Source: Flavobacteriales bacterium
Lineage (GTDB): Bacteria; Bacteroidota; Bacteroidia; Flavobacteriales_G; Salibacteraceae
NCBI GenBank assembly: GCA_020435995.1
Contig: JAGQYO010000036.1
Span: forward strand, 1 to 34,356
Direction of reading: 5' to 3'
DNA length: 34,356 nucleotides
The notes below the pieces were generated by a model. That model was not told where the DNA came from, ran no database searches, and was given only the letters and a program-made list of their open reading frames with translations. A program made the position numbers and the translations under genes. How positions within the stretch are numbered: position 1 is the first letter of the stretch; the number at the start of each line of letters is the position of its first letter. Below are positions 7,405 to 14,361 of this stretch, one piece after another.

Positions 7405-8346
7405 TCACGGAAACACCGCCCTTAGCTTATCCAATAAAACTAGCGAGAGCTTCACATAACTTTCTTTTGTCCAGCCAGCTACATGTGGTGTGAGCACCAC
7501 CTGGGGCGATTGTTTTAGATATTTCAATGGCTCAGGCTCGGTTTTTAAATCCGCATCAAAGGAAGTGCTTTCGTATTCCATCACATCCAAACAAGCGCCT
7601 AGCACTTTTCCTGATTTCATTGCTTCTACAAGATCAGACGTATTTACCACCCTTCCCCTTGAAGTGTTGATGAGATAAATTGGTTTTTTACAAGATGAAA
7701 TAAATTGCCTATTGAAATAATAATGTGTTTCCGTGGTGAGTGGCACATGAAATGAAATGATATCGGCCTTGTTCCAAACTTCATTCAAAGGAGCCTCCAA
7801 AACCCAGTCGGATTCAAAATCAGACTTGTACTTGTCGAAAGCGATCACCTTACAACCGAAGCCCCGTAATCTTTCCGCGAATGCGGCACCCATTTGCCCG
7901 TATCCAATAATCCCTACCGTTTTTCCCTTGAGCTCCAACCCTCGATTTCCTTCTCGGTCCCAAATGCCCTCCCGAACTTGAGCATCTGCCTGGATCAACT
8001 TTTGAAACAAGGCGAGCAACATTCCCAATGTCTGTTCACCCACCGCATCGCGATTTCCTTCGGGAGAATTAAAAATGTGAATTCCCCTCGACTTGGCATA
8101 ATCCACATCGATATTCTCAAGTCCGCTTCCCGATCTCGCTATAAATTTAAGGCTGGTTGATAAGTCAATCAACTCCCTGTTCATGGTAAACTTAGAGCGA
8201 ATTACAACCCCGTCATATTCACCAATTACTGCCCTGATTTGGTCGAAAGTATAATGTGTAAACCAATCACACTTCCAGCCATCGCTTTCGAGCTCATCCC
8301 GAAGTACCGGATGCACAGAATCTATAAAAAGCACCCGGCCCTTCAC
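7405..8346 (-). CDS. D-2-hydroxyacid dehydrogenase (phosphoglycerate dehydrogenase-like)
   Basis: 313 residues. The NAD-binding Rossmann motif is GYGQMG (148-153). The family's catalytic triad is visible as R230 (NTSRG), E259 (DVMEYES) and H288 (TPHVAGW), with R-to-E spacing as in SerA-type enzymes. The N-terminal substrate-domain landmark ARSGSGLENID (70-80) is present. It lacks the C-terminal ACT/ASB domains of long SerA, so it is a short-type cytosolic dehydrogenase; phosphoglycerate, glyoxylate or hydroxypyruvate are possible substrates and sequence does not decide. Its ATG overlaps the stop of the upstream EamA gene by 4 bases (8343-8346), indicating translational coupling. It is the last gene of a minus-strand run and abuts the convergent LysM gene with no visible terminator. 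Confidence 0.85.
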   Translation of the reverse strand: MKGRVLFIDSVHPVLRDELESDGWKCDWFTHYTFDQIRAVIGEYDGVVIRSKFTMNRELIDLSTSLKFIARSGSGLENIDVDYAKSRGIHIFNSPEGNRDAVGEQTLGMLLALFQKLIQADAQVREGIWDREGNRGLELKGKTVGIIGYGQMGAAFAERLRGFGCKVIAFDKYKSDFESDWVLEAPLNEVWNKADIISFHVPLTTETHYYFNRQFISSCKKPIYLINTSRGRVVNTSDLVEAMKSGKVLGACLDVMEYESTSFDADLKTEPEPLKYLKQSPQVVLTPHVAGWTKESYVKLSLVLLDKLRAVFP

Positions 8347-9266
8347 ACTTGTATATTTAATTTTCGTTGTCGTTTTTTATAATAGGCCTTTATGGCTCCA
8401 TTGCCGATGACGGTACTCAAAATCAAAGCTGCACCTAAATAAAAACCTGAAGTCATTTTTTCGCTTTCTCCAAAAAACAAAAGTGCCAATACTATGGCGT
8501 AAATCGGCTCCATATTGATGCTTATGCTCACCGTAAATGGAGACAATACTTTTACAATTTGAACAGAAGTAACAAAGGCAAATGCCGTACACACCAACCC
8601 AAGGATAAGGAGGAAAGCCAGGTCTAAAAATGAGGGCGACAAATCGCCAGGTTGAACATTTTCATACAACAAGGTGTACAAGGCCATGGCCATTAATCCA
8701 CCCAACATTTCGTACATTGTAATTTGGCCAGGAGCAGCATCTCGTACCAATATTCCATTTAGGGTACCAAAAAGCGCGGCACAAAACGAAGAACACAAAG
8801 CGAGCATAATTCCCAATTGGAATTGCGATTCGAAATTAAAAATGAGGTATAGTCCAGCGATACCCACAAGGCCAAAAAATACCTCATAGGGAATGACCCT
8901 TCTTTTAAAAAAAAGCGGCTCCAGAAAAGCCACAAACAACGATGTAGATGCAAGGGTAGTGAGAACAACCGAAACATTAGAAACCTTGAGTGCTTGGAAA
9001 AAAGTGGCCCAATGGGCTCCTACAATAATTCCAACCAACATGAACTTGGCGATGGCCTTTTTGTTGGTTTCAAATTTTCTTTTTTTCCAAAGAAAAAACA
9101 GGAAAAGACCAACGAAGGCAATCCCCATTCGGTAGATGACTATCGAAAAATAAGGAACCGTAATTACCTTTCCCAAAATACCTGTGAAACCCCATATAAG
9201 AATCACAAAATGCAGCATGAGATAATCTCTATAACGCTGCACAAACGGGTGGCTACTCATGAGCAT
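8343..9266 (-). CDS. EamA/DMT-family permease
   Basis: About 307 residues with ten hydrophobic segments arranged as two EamA repeats (first repeat LHFVILIWGFTGILGKVI and AHWATFFQALKVSNVSVVLTT; second repeat FCAALFGTLNGILV onward, with SISINMEPIYAIVLALLFFGE). This is the drug/metabolite transporter superfamily in the inner membrane, typically exporting amino acids or other metabolites; the substrate is not predictable. Start choice: GTG 9278, ATG 9266 and ATG 9260 are all in frame and all overlap the end of the DUF502 gene. I prefer ATG 9266 because a GGAGG lies 5 bases before it, but 9260 is also plausible. The gene is coupled to the dehydrogenase downstream by a 4-base overlap. Confidence 0.87.
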   Translation of the reverse strand: MLMSSHPFVQRYRDYLMLHFVILIWGFTGILGKVITVPYFSIVIYRMGIAFVGLFLFFLWKKRKFETNKKAIAKFMLVGIIVGAHWATFFQALKVSNVSVVLTTLASTSLFVAFLEPLFFKRRVIPYEVFFGLVGIAGLYLIFNFESQFQLGIMLALCSSFCAALFGTLNGILVRDAAPGQITMYEMLGGLMAMALYTLLYENVQPGDLSPSFLDLAFLLILGLVCTAFAFVTSVQIVKVLSPFTVSISINMEPIYAIVLALLFFGESEKMTSGFYLGAALILSTVIGNGAIKAYYKKRQRKLNIQV

Positions 9267-9834
9267 CTTCGCCTCCACCGGCGGCTACACCACCGCTCAA
9301 TACCGTCTTCATCATTTCAGCGGCTTTGATATTTAAAACCGTGACATTCTTTCTAGGCACGATATAAATATTGCCCGTAAAACCATAAGAGTGAGGCAAA
9401 TAAACCATTACCTTATCTTCAGAAATTCCCCAATTACTTAAATCATTTTGTGTGATAAAGCCTGGTTTTTCAATATTTTCGGTGAGCTTGACCAAAACAG
9501 GCTGGGTGAATTTTTTTTTCTTTCCACCCACTATGGCACTAGTGAAATCAGTAAGTGCGGTATAAACCGTTTTGATGAGCGGCAATTTATCAAGGGCCTT
9601 ATTGAACCAATAATTAATAGGCCCTGCTATTACCGTATTTCCGAGAAAACCAATAAGGGTAATGGATAAAATCAGTGTGAGTATATCTATTCCCGGAAAA
9701 GAGTATTTCTCAGGTACAAATTGAGGTACAAGGTCGTCAATGAACTGCCAAAGTGCAACAACCACAAAGGAAGTAACGGCCAACGGCACCGTAAAAAGCA
9801 ATCCTTGCAAAAAATAATTTAATAGCCTACGCAT
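9253..9834 (-). CDS. DUF502 family membrane protein
   Basis: 193 residues. Two N-terminal hydrophobic segments (about 8-30 and 52-72) are followed by a soluble part with family landmarks: LLFTVPLAVTSFV, PLIKTVYTALTDFTSAI and the V-Y-L-P-H-S-Y-G-F-T-G motif. DUF502 proteins are widespread in Bacteroidota and other phyla and their biochemical role is not established. A GGVAAGGGEDAHE tail rich in Gly and acidic residues ends the protein. The gene overlaps MmcQ/YjbR upstream by 8 bases and the EamA gene downstream by about 14, so the four genes from 10189 to 7405 form one coupled unit. Confidence 0.85.
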   Translation of the reverse strand: MRRLLNYFLQGLLFTVPLAVTSFVVVALWQFIDDLVPQFVPEKYSFPGIDILTLILSITLIGFLGNTVIAGPINYWFNKALDKLPLIKTVYTALTDFTSAIVGGKKKKFTQPVLVKLTENIEKPGFITQNDLSNWGISEDKVMVYLPHSYGFTGNIYIVPRKNVTVLNIKAAEMMKTVLSGGVAAGGGEDAHE

Positions 9835-10189
9835 TTTTTAATAATTCCAATTTTTCGCGATCCGGTTTTTTCAGGCTTTTGGCCACCAATTCGTAAGAAT
9901 GGTCGATAAGTTCCAACTGAACTTCTAAAGGTACATCGGCATTAGACGATACCGTATTCCAATGCACCTTGCTCATGTGGTATCCCGGCACAATTCCTTG
10001 ATAAGTTTCGCGCAATTCAATGGCGCGGTCTGGGTCGCACTTTAAATTAAACGATTGAAACTCATCAATGTCGCACAAGGCGAACATTTTGCCCATTACC
10101 TTAAAAACAAGGGTTTTGTTGTCAAATGGGAAACCTTCGGTAACGCCCGATTTTCCTATGCAATAATCCCTATACTGTTCTATATTCAC
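9827..10189 (-). CDS. MmcQ/YjbR family protein
   Basis: 120 residues, the normal family length. Landmarks are the N-terminal IEQYRDYCIGKSGVTEGFPF, LVFKVMGKMFAL in the middle, and the diagnostic LKCDPDRAIELRETY followed by VPGYHMSKVHWNTV. YjbR-type proteins adopt a CyaY/frataxin-like or DNA-binding-like alpha/beta fold. They are often annotated as DNA-binding, but the function is poorly known. Cytosolic, with no signal peptide. It starts 39 bases after the Met-rich secreted protein gene, so it may be transcribed with that gene, and it overlaps DUF502 by 8 bases. Confidence 0.87.
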   Translation of the reverse strand: MNIEQYRDYCIGKSGVTEGFPFDNKTLVFKVMGKMFALCDIDEFQSFNLKCDPDRAIELRETYQGIVPGYHMSKVHWNTVSSNADVPLEVQLELIDHSYELVAKSLKKPDREKLELLKNA

Positions 10190-10228
10190 TATGCAAATTG
10201 TGAACAGCCAAAATACAAATTTGTATTC

Positions 10229-10738
10229 CTATAAATCGAAAATCGGGTTATTCGAATTGTGTTTTTCTTTCTCCTCTTTTTTAGGCGCTTGTGGTGTCAC
10301 TCTATTTTGGTTATTCGGACCTTGAGGCGCAGGAATCCACAAGTCGTTGGGCATAAAAGACTGCATCATTTGCTGGTGCATTTGAATCATTTCTTCATGC
10401 ATTTTTTGCATATCTACCATTCCTCTAGGCATATTCATAGCACCGAAACCCAAACCAGGCATTTGAAAAAATGGATCGTTGAAGCCGCCGCCCGAAAAAA
10501 TTTGTTGTGTAATTCCCATGTGCGACATTATACTGTCTACATTGCCATTGCCCGAGTAGCTCCAACTCCAAGTAGAATCGTAGCGAGTTATATTTCCATG
10601 TTCGTCAATTTCTTTATTCACATCAATTTTTACATCAGGTTGCTGAGAAATAATAGATCCCTGAGCCTTTGAATTCAGGCCCACAAACAATAACCCTGCG
10701 AACAATAAAACGGGAAATAGTGAAAATTTCGTTTTCAT
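10229..10738 (-). CDS. Secreted Met-rich protein, possible metal-binding
   Basis: 169 residues; no family recognised. The signal peptide is about residues 1-25 (ends NSKAQ). Residues 33-60 are a polar segment with DEHGNITRYDSTWSWSYSG. The notable part is 101-129, with ten Met (101, 103, 107, 110, 113, 117, 120, 124, 125, 129) and His at 114 and 121. The i/i+3/i+4 spacing from 107 to 125 would place Met and His on one face of a helix. Such Met/His helices occur in periplasmic copper-binding proteins. A low-complexity Pro/Asn/Lys tail follows. The neighbour upstream is a TonB receptor with a His-rich leader, and beyond that a Cys/His-rich protein, which supports metal handling by context. Function is inferred. 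It could instead be a structural or chaperone-like envelope protein. Confidence 0.72.
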   Translation of the reverse strand: MKTKFSLFPVLLFAGLLFVGLNSKAQGSIISQQPDVKIDVNKEIDEHGNITRYDSTWSWSYSGNGNVDSIMSHMGITQQIFSGGGFNDPFFQMPGLGFGAMNMPRGMVDMQKMHEEMIQMHQQMMQSFMPNDLWIPAPQGPNNQNRVTPQAPKKEEKEKHNSNNPIFDL

Positions 10739-10765
10739 ATCACATGCCTTTAATGATTCCTAAGC

Positions 10766-10773
10766 CAAAATTA
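10766..10773 (-). promoter_or_regulatory. Bacteroidota -7 promoter box TAATTTTG
   Basis: An exact TAnnTTTG match on the minus strand, 28 bases before the ATG at 10738. It would let the Met-rich gene and the genes after it be transcribed separately from the TonB receptor. No clear -33 TTG at the expected spacing. Confidence 0.4.
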
Positions 10774-10828
10774 AAATGGCCTCTTGGTACTTAAAATAAC
10801 TCGCGATTAAAATGTTGTTAAAGCAAAT

Positions 10829-13063
10829 CTACCCACGAAAAAGTCGCATTCGCATCCCCACATAAAAGGTCTGACCTTGAACTGGAGCCCAAATAAGCGA
10901 ACCATCAAATTCTGGATCAAAGGGCTTGTCGGCGCTAATTATCGCGTTGGGTTGTTTATAACCTAATATGTTTTCTCCACCTAGGTACACTTCCCACCAT
11001 CTAAACCTGCGCGTTATTTGGGCGTTTAAAAGTGCATAAGCATCAGATGCCTCGCTTCGAATATTCTCTGGCTTGTTGCCAATAGTAGTTGGAATACGGC
11101 TTACACCCACAAATTGTGTGGTAAGATCAGCTTGCCATTTTTGATTTATCGTTTTAAAAGCCATGGTAAACATCCCTCTCCAATTGGGAATCAATGGTGC
11201 TTGTTTTAGTCCATCGACATAATCTGTTTTTACCTCTAAGTATTTTCCAGCTACACGTACTTCAAATACCTTCCAAGGTTCGTAACCCAACTCGGCTTGA
11301 ACCGCATGAGAAAATGACCGTCCGCTTAAGTTGTAAAACATCAATTCGCCTGGTAATTCTCTGTCAACCACCACCTGGTTCTCAAAATCGGTATAAAAAT
11401 ATTCTCCGTGCATAGTAAAGTCTCGGCCCGCCAATTGAATTTTTTGGGTAATACTACCCCCTGTGTTCCAAGCAATTTCGGGCTGTAAATCATTCTGGAT
11501 TGTTATCACCCTAGAACTTACAAAAGTTGAGGCGTTTTCTGCAAATACATTGGCTACACGAAATCCTCGTCCTCCTGAAATTCGAGCAATACCACGTTCC
11601 GAAAAATTGTATTTGAAATTAGCTTTGGGGCTAATCTGAGTGCCAAACATGTTGTGGAAATCAGAACGCAAGCCGAGAACCGCTCCAAATTTACTTCCCG
11701 TATAAGAATATTCACCATATACGCCCGGCACCTGCTCTTGACGGTAATAGTTTTTTCCGTTAAAAGTTTCATCATATTGGTCGAATACATACGATGCACC
11801 TAACTTGTACTTATGATCAGTACTTTGAATAATATCCGAAAAAATGAAATTACCATACAAATAGCGCTCTTCTCCCTGATAATCTCTTAACCCCATGTAA
11901 TAAGTTTGATTATATAAGGAGCCACGGGCAAGAAAAGCCACACTGCGCCCGGGGTGATTGTGAAATACAAATCCATTTTTAAAAAAGGCCTGTAGGTGTG
12001 TTGCTTCTGCTCCAGTTCCATACAAATTGGTGGTGGCATAGTCTCGCTCTGGATTAAAATCTACTTGCCCTCCTTGTCTATCTTCGGCCAATGCCTGCAC
12101 GCCAAATTGAGCCATGTACTTTTCTCCTTCGTACTTCCATCGATTGAGCATATTCAATTGATTGCGCAAGGGCATGTCCAAAAAACCATCGTTGTTGTTG
12201 TCATTTTTTTGTCTAATCGTATTTGCATGTGCCAACACCATTGAACTCCATCTCGCATTAATTTTATCTCCAACATGCACGTTGGCTTCCAATCTACCCA
12301 TTGCATTTGCATACATGTTGATGTACAATCGCTCTTTCAATTTGTCGGGCTTCAGCAGCTCCAAGTTAATCTGACCGGTCATTGGCTCATAGCCATTTAC
12401 GACCGATCCTGTACCCTTAATAATTTGGATACTTTCTACCCAGGTGCCAGGAACATGTCCCAAACCATCAAAATTTGCCAATCCCCTGATATACGGGATG
12501 TTCTCTGCTTGAATTCCAGTATAAATTCCATCCAAACCCAGCATTTGAATTTTTTTAGAACCCGTTACGCCGTCCGAAGTCACCACATCAATAGAGGCGT
12601 TGGTTTCAAAAGCCTCAGAGATGTTGCAACAGGCGGCCCGACTCAACTCGCCTTCGTTGAGGGTTTCTACATTAATGGTTTTCATTAAGTCTATAGTGGT
12701 CGACTGCTTTCTTTCAGCCACCACAATTTCATTCATTTGTACAGAGCTTTTTAAACTCACTTGTATTTTCTGACTTTTAGATTTTACCTCAACCGTGTCG
12801 CTCGTATAACCAACATAACTAAACACCAATTTTGATGGGTAGCTTTGCGGTTCCGCTAATTCGAATTTTCCCTTTGCATCTGTTGAAGTTCCAACGGAGG
12901 TTCCTGACCAAAATACATTTACACCTGGAAGGGTTTCTGATTCGCCGTGCTCGTGCTCAGCTGCGTGGTTGTGTTCATGGGCCTCCAATACTCGCCCTTT
13001 AACTTGGGCACTTAGCATAAAACTGGAGCATACCCCAATAAGAATTATTATTATTTTTTTCAT
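10829..13063 (-). CDS. TonB-dependent receptor, His-rich leader and Cys-Cys plug motif; likely metal-related
   Basis: 744 residues. A signal peptide (1-19) is followed by a carboxypeptidase-regulatory-like domain (about 20-105). It is interrupted at once by a His/Glu stretch with His at 29, 31, 33, 37 and 39. A TonB plug follows (about 120-235; the family-specific ELSRAACCNISEAFETN with C145-C146, then RGLANFDGLGHVPGTWVESIQIIKGTGSV). The rest is a 22-strand-type barrel ending in the aromatic-poor MRMRLFRG. It is an outer-membrane importer energised by TonB. The AACCN plug variant is one I associate with Bacteroidota receptors found next to small HYC_CC_PP proteins and heavy-metal genes, which matches the gene 62 bases upstream. 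Substrate is inferred as a copper, zinc or similar metal complex, not a sugar: no SusD partner is present. Confidence 0.88.
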   Translation of the reverse strand: MKKIIIILIGVCSSFMLSAQVKGRVLEAHEHNHAAEHEHGESETLPGVNVFWSGTSVGTSTDAKGKFELAEPQSYPSKLVFSYVGYTSDTVEVKSKSQKIQVSLKSSVQMNEIVVAERKQSTTIDLMKTINVETLNEGELSRAACCNISEAFETNASIDVVTSDGVTGSKKIQMLGLDGIYTGIQAENIPYIRGLANFDGLGHVPGTWVESIQIIKGTGSVVNGYEPMTGQINLELLKPDKLKERLYINMYANAMGRLEANVHVGDKINARWSSMVLAHANTIRQKNDNNNDGFLDMPLRNQLNMLNRWKYEGEKYMAQFGVQALAEDRQGGQVDFNPERDYATTNLYGTGAEATHLQAFFKNGFVFHNHPGRSVAFLARGSLYNQTYYMGLRDYQGEERYLYGNFIFSDIIQSTDHKYKLGASYVFDQYDETFNGKNYYRQEQVPGVYGEYSYTGSKFGAVLGLRSDFHNMFGTQISPKANFKYNFSERGIARISGGRGFRVANVFAENASTFVSSRVITIQNDLQPEIAWNTGGSITQKIQLAGRDFTMHGEYFYTDFENQVVVDRELPGELMFYNLSGRSFSHAVQAELGYEPWKVFEVRVAGKYLEVKTDYVDGLKQAPLIPNWRGMFTMAFKTINQKWQADLTTQFVGVSRIPTTIGNKPENIRSEASDAYALLNAQITRRFRWWEVYLGGENILGYKQPNAIISADKPFDPEFDGSLIWAPVQGQTFYVGMRMRLFRG

Positions 13064-13070
13064 TTTCAGA

Positions 13071-13128
13071 TAGCATTTAGAACTGTAATTAGGAAATGGG
13101 TGGCGCTGGATGGCGTTCCTAAATGCTA
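13071..13128 (-). repeat. Inverted repeat spanning the gap between the Cys/His protein and the TonB receptor gene
   Basis: TAGCATTTAG (13071-13080) and CTAAATGCTA (13119-13128) are perfect 10-base inverted repeats 38 bases apart. Pairing extends through AA/TT with one bulged base. The right arm contains the stop codon of the upstream gene (13126-13128). There is no T tract after it on the minus strand, so it is not a classical terminator. It may be an attenuator or an mRNA processing or stability stem. Confidence 0.5.
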
Positions 13129-13521
13129 AAGCCTAAATACCTGAAATAAAACTTGAAAGCTTTGGGTAAGAAGAGGTGGTGGTAGCGAAAAATCGCTCAG
13201 TGTAAAAAAAACAGTTAGTGTGTTGAAGGAGTAACCCTGTGTGGCTAGCGCAAATACATTTTTCAGTGACTCGCTCTTTTTTGAAAGGTGATTGAGGGTA
13301 AATGAATCGTAAGACACATTGAGGTCTTCGTGGTCGCAGCACCTCTCGGCAATCATTTGAGTCGAATGATCTCCGTCGTGGCAGCAATCCTTAGCAGCTA
13401 AACTAACCTCTGCTGCACCCGATTGGTGACATGTCGCAACGTGGATGTGCACGCCCATAGCCCCTAGAAGGGTTAAGCCAACCAGAACAAAAGAAACTAT
13501 TTTCTTACTCAGATTCAACAC
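13126..13521 (-). CDS. Small secreted Cys/His-rich protein, HYC_CC_PP-like
   Basis: 131 residues. A hydrophobic signal segment (about 7-23) precedes a ligand-rich region with HIHVATCH (H25, H27, C31, H32), CCHDGDH (C46, C47, H48, H52) and CCDHED (C61, C62, H64), then a Pro pair (LPPPLL) near the C-terminus. This order of His/Cys, double Cys and Pro-Pro resembles the small HYC_CC_PP proteins encoded beside metal-related TonB receptors in Bacteroidota, although the first motif here is not literally HYC. It is probably periplasmic or membrane-attached and binds a soft metal; this is inference. After an in-frame stop (TAA at 13531-13533, minus strand) there is no ATG. GTG 13521 or TTG 13518 must be the start, and a full promoter lies directly upstream. 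First gene of the minus-strand metal-ligand cluster. Confidence 0.75.
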   Translation of the reverse strand: MLNLSKKIVSFVLVGLTLLGAMGVHIHVATCHQSGAAEVSLAAKDCCHDGDHSTQMIAERCCDHEDLNVSYDSFTLNHLSKKSESLKNVFALATQGYSFNTLTVFFTLSDFSLPPPLLTQSFQVLFQVFRL

Positions 13522-13525
13522 GTTG

Positions 13526-13557
13526 CAAAATTACCTTTTTTTAAACTCAATAAACAA
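13526..13557 (-). promoter_or_regulatory. Promoter TTG-N21-TAATTTTG, 5 bases from a GTG start
   Basis: On the minus strand TTG (13557-13555) and TAATTTTG (13533-13526) are separated by 21 bases, which fits the Bacteroidota -33/-7 consensus and spacing. The predicted transcription start falls on or next to the GTG at 13521. Confidence 0.6.
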
Positions 13558-13576
13558 CTTACCTCTTAAAGCCTCT

Positions 13577-13584
13577 TAAATTTG
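13577..13584 (+). promoter_or_regulatory. Bacteroidota -7 promoter box TAAATTTG
   Basis: An exact TAnnTTTG match, 20 bases before the ATG of the Nfu gene at 13604. It lies back to back with the promoter of the Cys/His gene in an 82-base divergent spacer. No -33 TTG at normal spacing. Confidence 0.45.
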
Positions 13585-13603
13585 TAACCCAAATTAGAGC
13601 GCC

Positions 13604-14230
13604 ATGAGTGAAAAGAAAAAATTGCCTGTAACTGTTTATGCAGAGTCGACCCCTAACCCAAAAACCATGAAGTTCGTGACAAACTTTTTATTTGTAAAAA
13701 ACGGAGGAATTGTAGAGTTCAATAGTGCCGAAGAAGCCGAAAAAGCTCCCTTGGCTGCTAGGTTGTTCACTTTTCCGTTTGTAACGGGAGTGTTTTTTTC
13801 GTCCAACTTTATCACCCTGGCCAAAAATGATTTGGTAGAATGGCATGACGTGTTTGGTGAGATAAGAGATTATTTGAGCAACTATTTAACTACCGGTCAT
13901 CCCGTATTTAATGACGAACCACAAGTAGCCAAAGAAGAAACCAAAAAGGCAGAAGCACCGCATATCAGCGCTCAAATGGCCCACCAGGAACCCCAAAATG
14001 ATCTCGAAAAAAGAATTGTAGAGTTACTCGAAGAATATGTTCGACCTGCCGTTGAAGCTGATGGTGGCGCCATTCATTTTCGCAAATTCGAAGCGGGAAC
14101 TTTATCTGTAGTGCTAAAAGGTTCGTGCTCGGGATGCCCTTCATCTACCGTTACCCTCAAAAATGGCATCCAAGGGCTTTTTAACCAAATGATGCCGGAG
14201 GTAAAAGAAGTAGTAGCGATTGAGGGGTAG
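13604..14230 (+). CDS. Nfu-type iron-sulfur cluster carrier (Nfu_N plus NifU-like domain)
   Basis: 208 residues. The N-terminal Nfu_N domain (about 9-100) starts with VYAESTPNPKTMKFV, a strong signature. A charged linker (105-130) leads to the NifU C-terminal domain (about 133-208) with EADGGAIHF and the cluster-binding C175-x-x-C178 in GSCSGCPSS. Two molecules share a [4Fe-4S] cluster through these cysteines and pass it to client proteins in the cytosol. Length and domain order match eukaryotic and bacterial Nfu, not the three-domain NifU. The gene is monocistronic, facing rodA downstream and diverging from the Cys/His metal-cluster gene upstream. Shared control with that cluster is possible because Fe-S centres are a main target of copper stress, but no common operator was identified. 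Confidence 0.92.
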   Translation: MSEKKKLPVTVYAESTPNPKTMKFVTNFLFVKNGGIVEFNSAEEAEKAPLAARLFTFPFVTGVFFSSNFITLAKNDLVEWHDVFGEIRDYLSNYLTTGHPVFNDEPQVAKEETKKAEAPHISAQMAHQEPQNDLEKRIVELLEEYVRPAVEADGGAIHFRKFEAGTLSVVLKGSCSGCPSSTVTLKNGIQGLFNQMMPEVKEVVAIEG

Positions 14231-14361
14231 GGTACTTACTCAACTCAGAACCTCCCATTAAAGAGCTAAGCAAATCAAGGTTTAGACTGCTAGTTGAACA
14301 TTGTCAAATTGAAAAGTCCAGAATTAGGCCGGCAATAAAGCTGGTATCAATTGCTAGCCAT

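Noticed and set aside
10829-13063. SusC-type sugar receptor locus
   Set aside because: No SusD-like lipoprotein or glycoside hydrolase is adjacent, and the AACCN plug and His-rich leader point to metals instead.
13133-13387. 84-residue open frame inside the Cys/His-rich gene
   Set aside because: A shadow in a different frame of the same strand. The main frame carries the signal peptide and ordered Cys/His motifs.
14231-14361. Possible terminator between nfu and rodA (CCGGC and GCTGG around 14328-14345)
   Set aside because: The stem is only 5 bp with a wobble pair and has no T tract. Not convincing on either strand.
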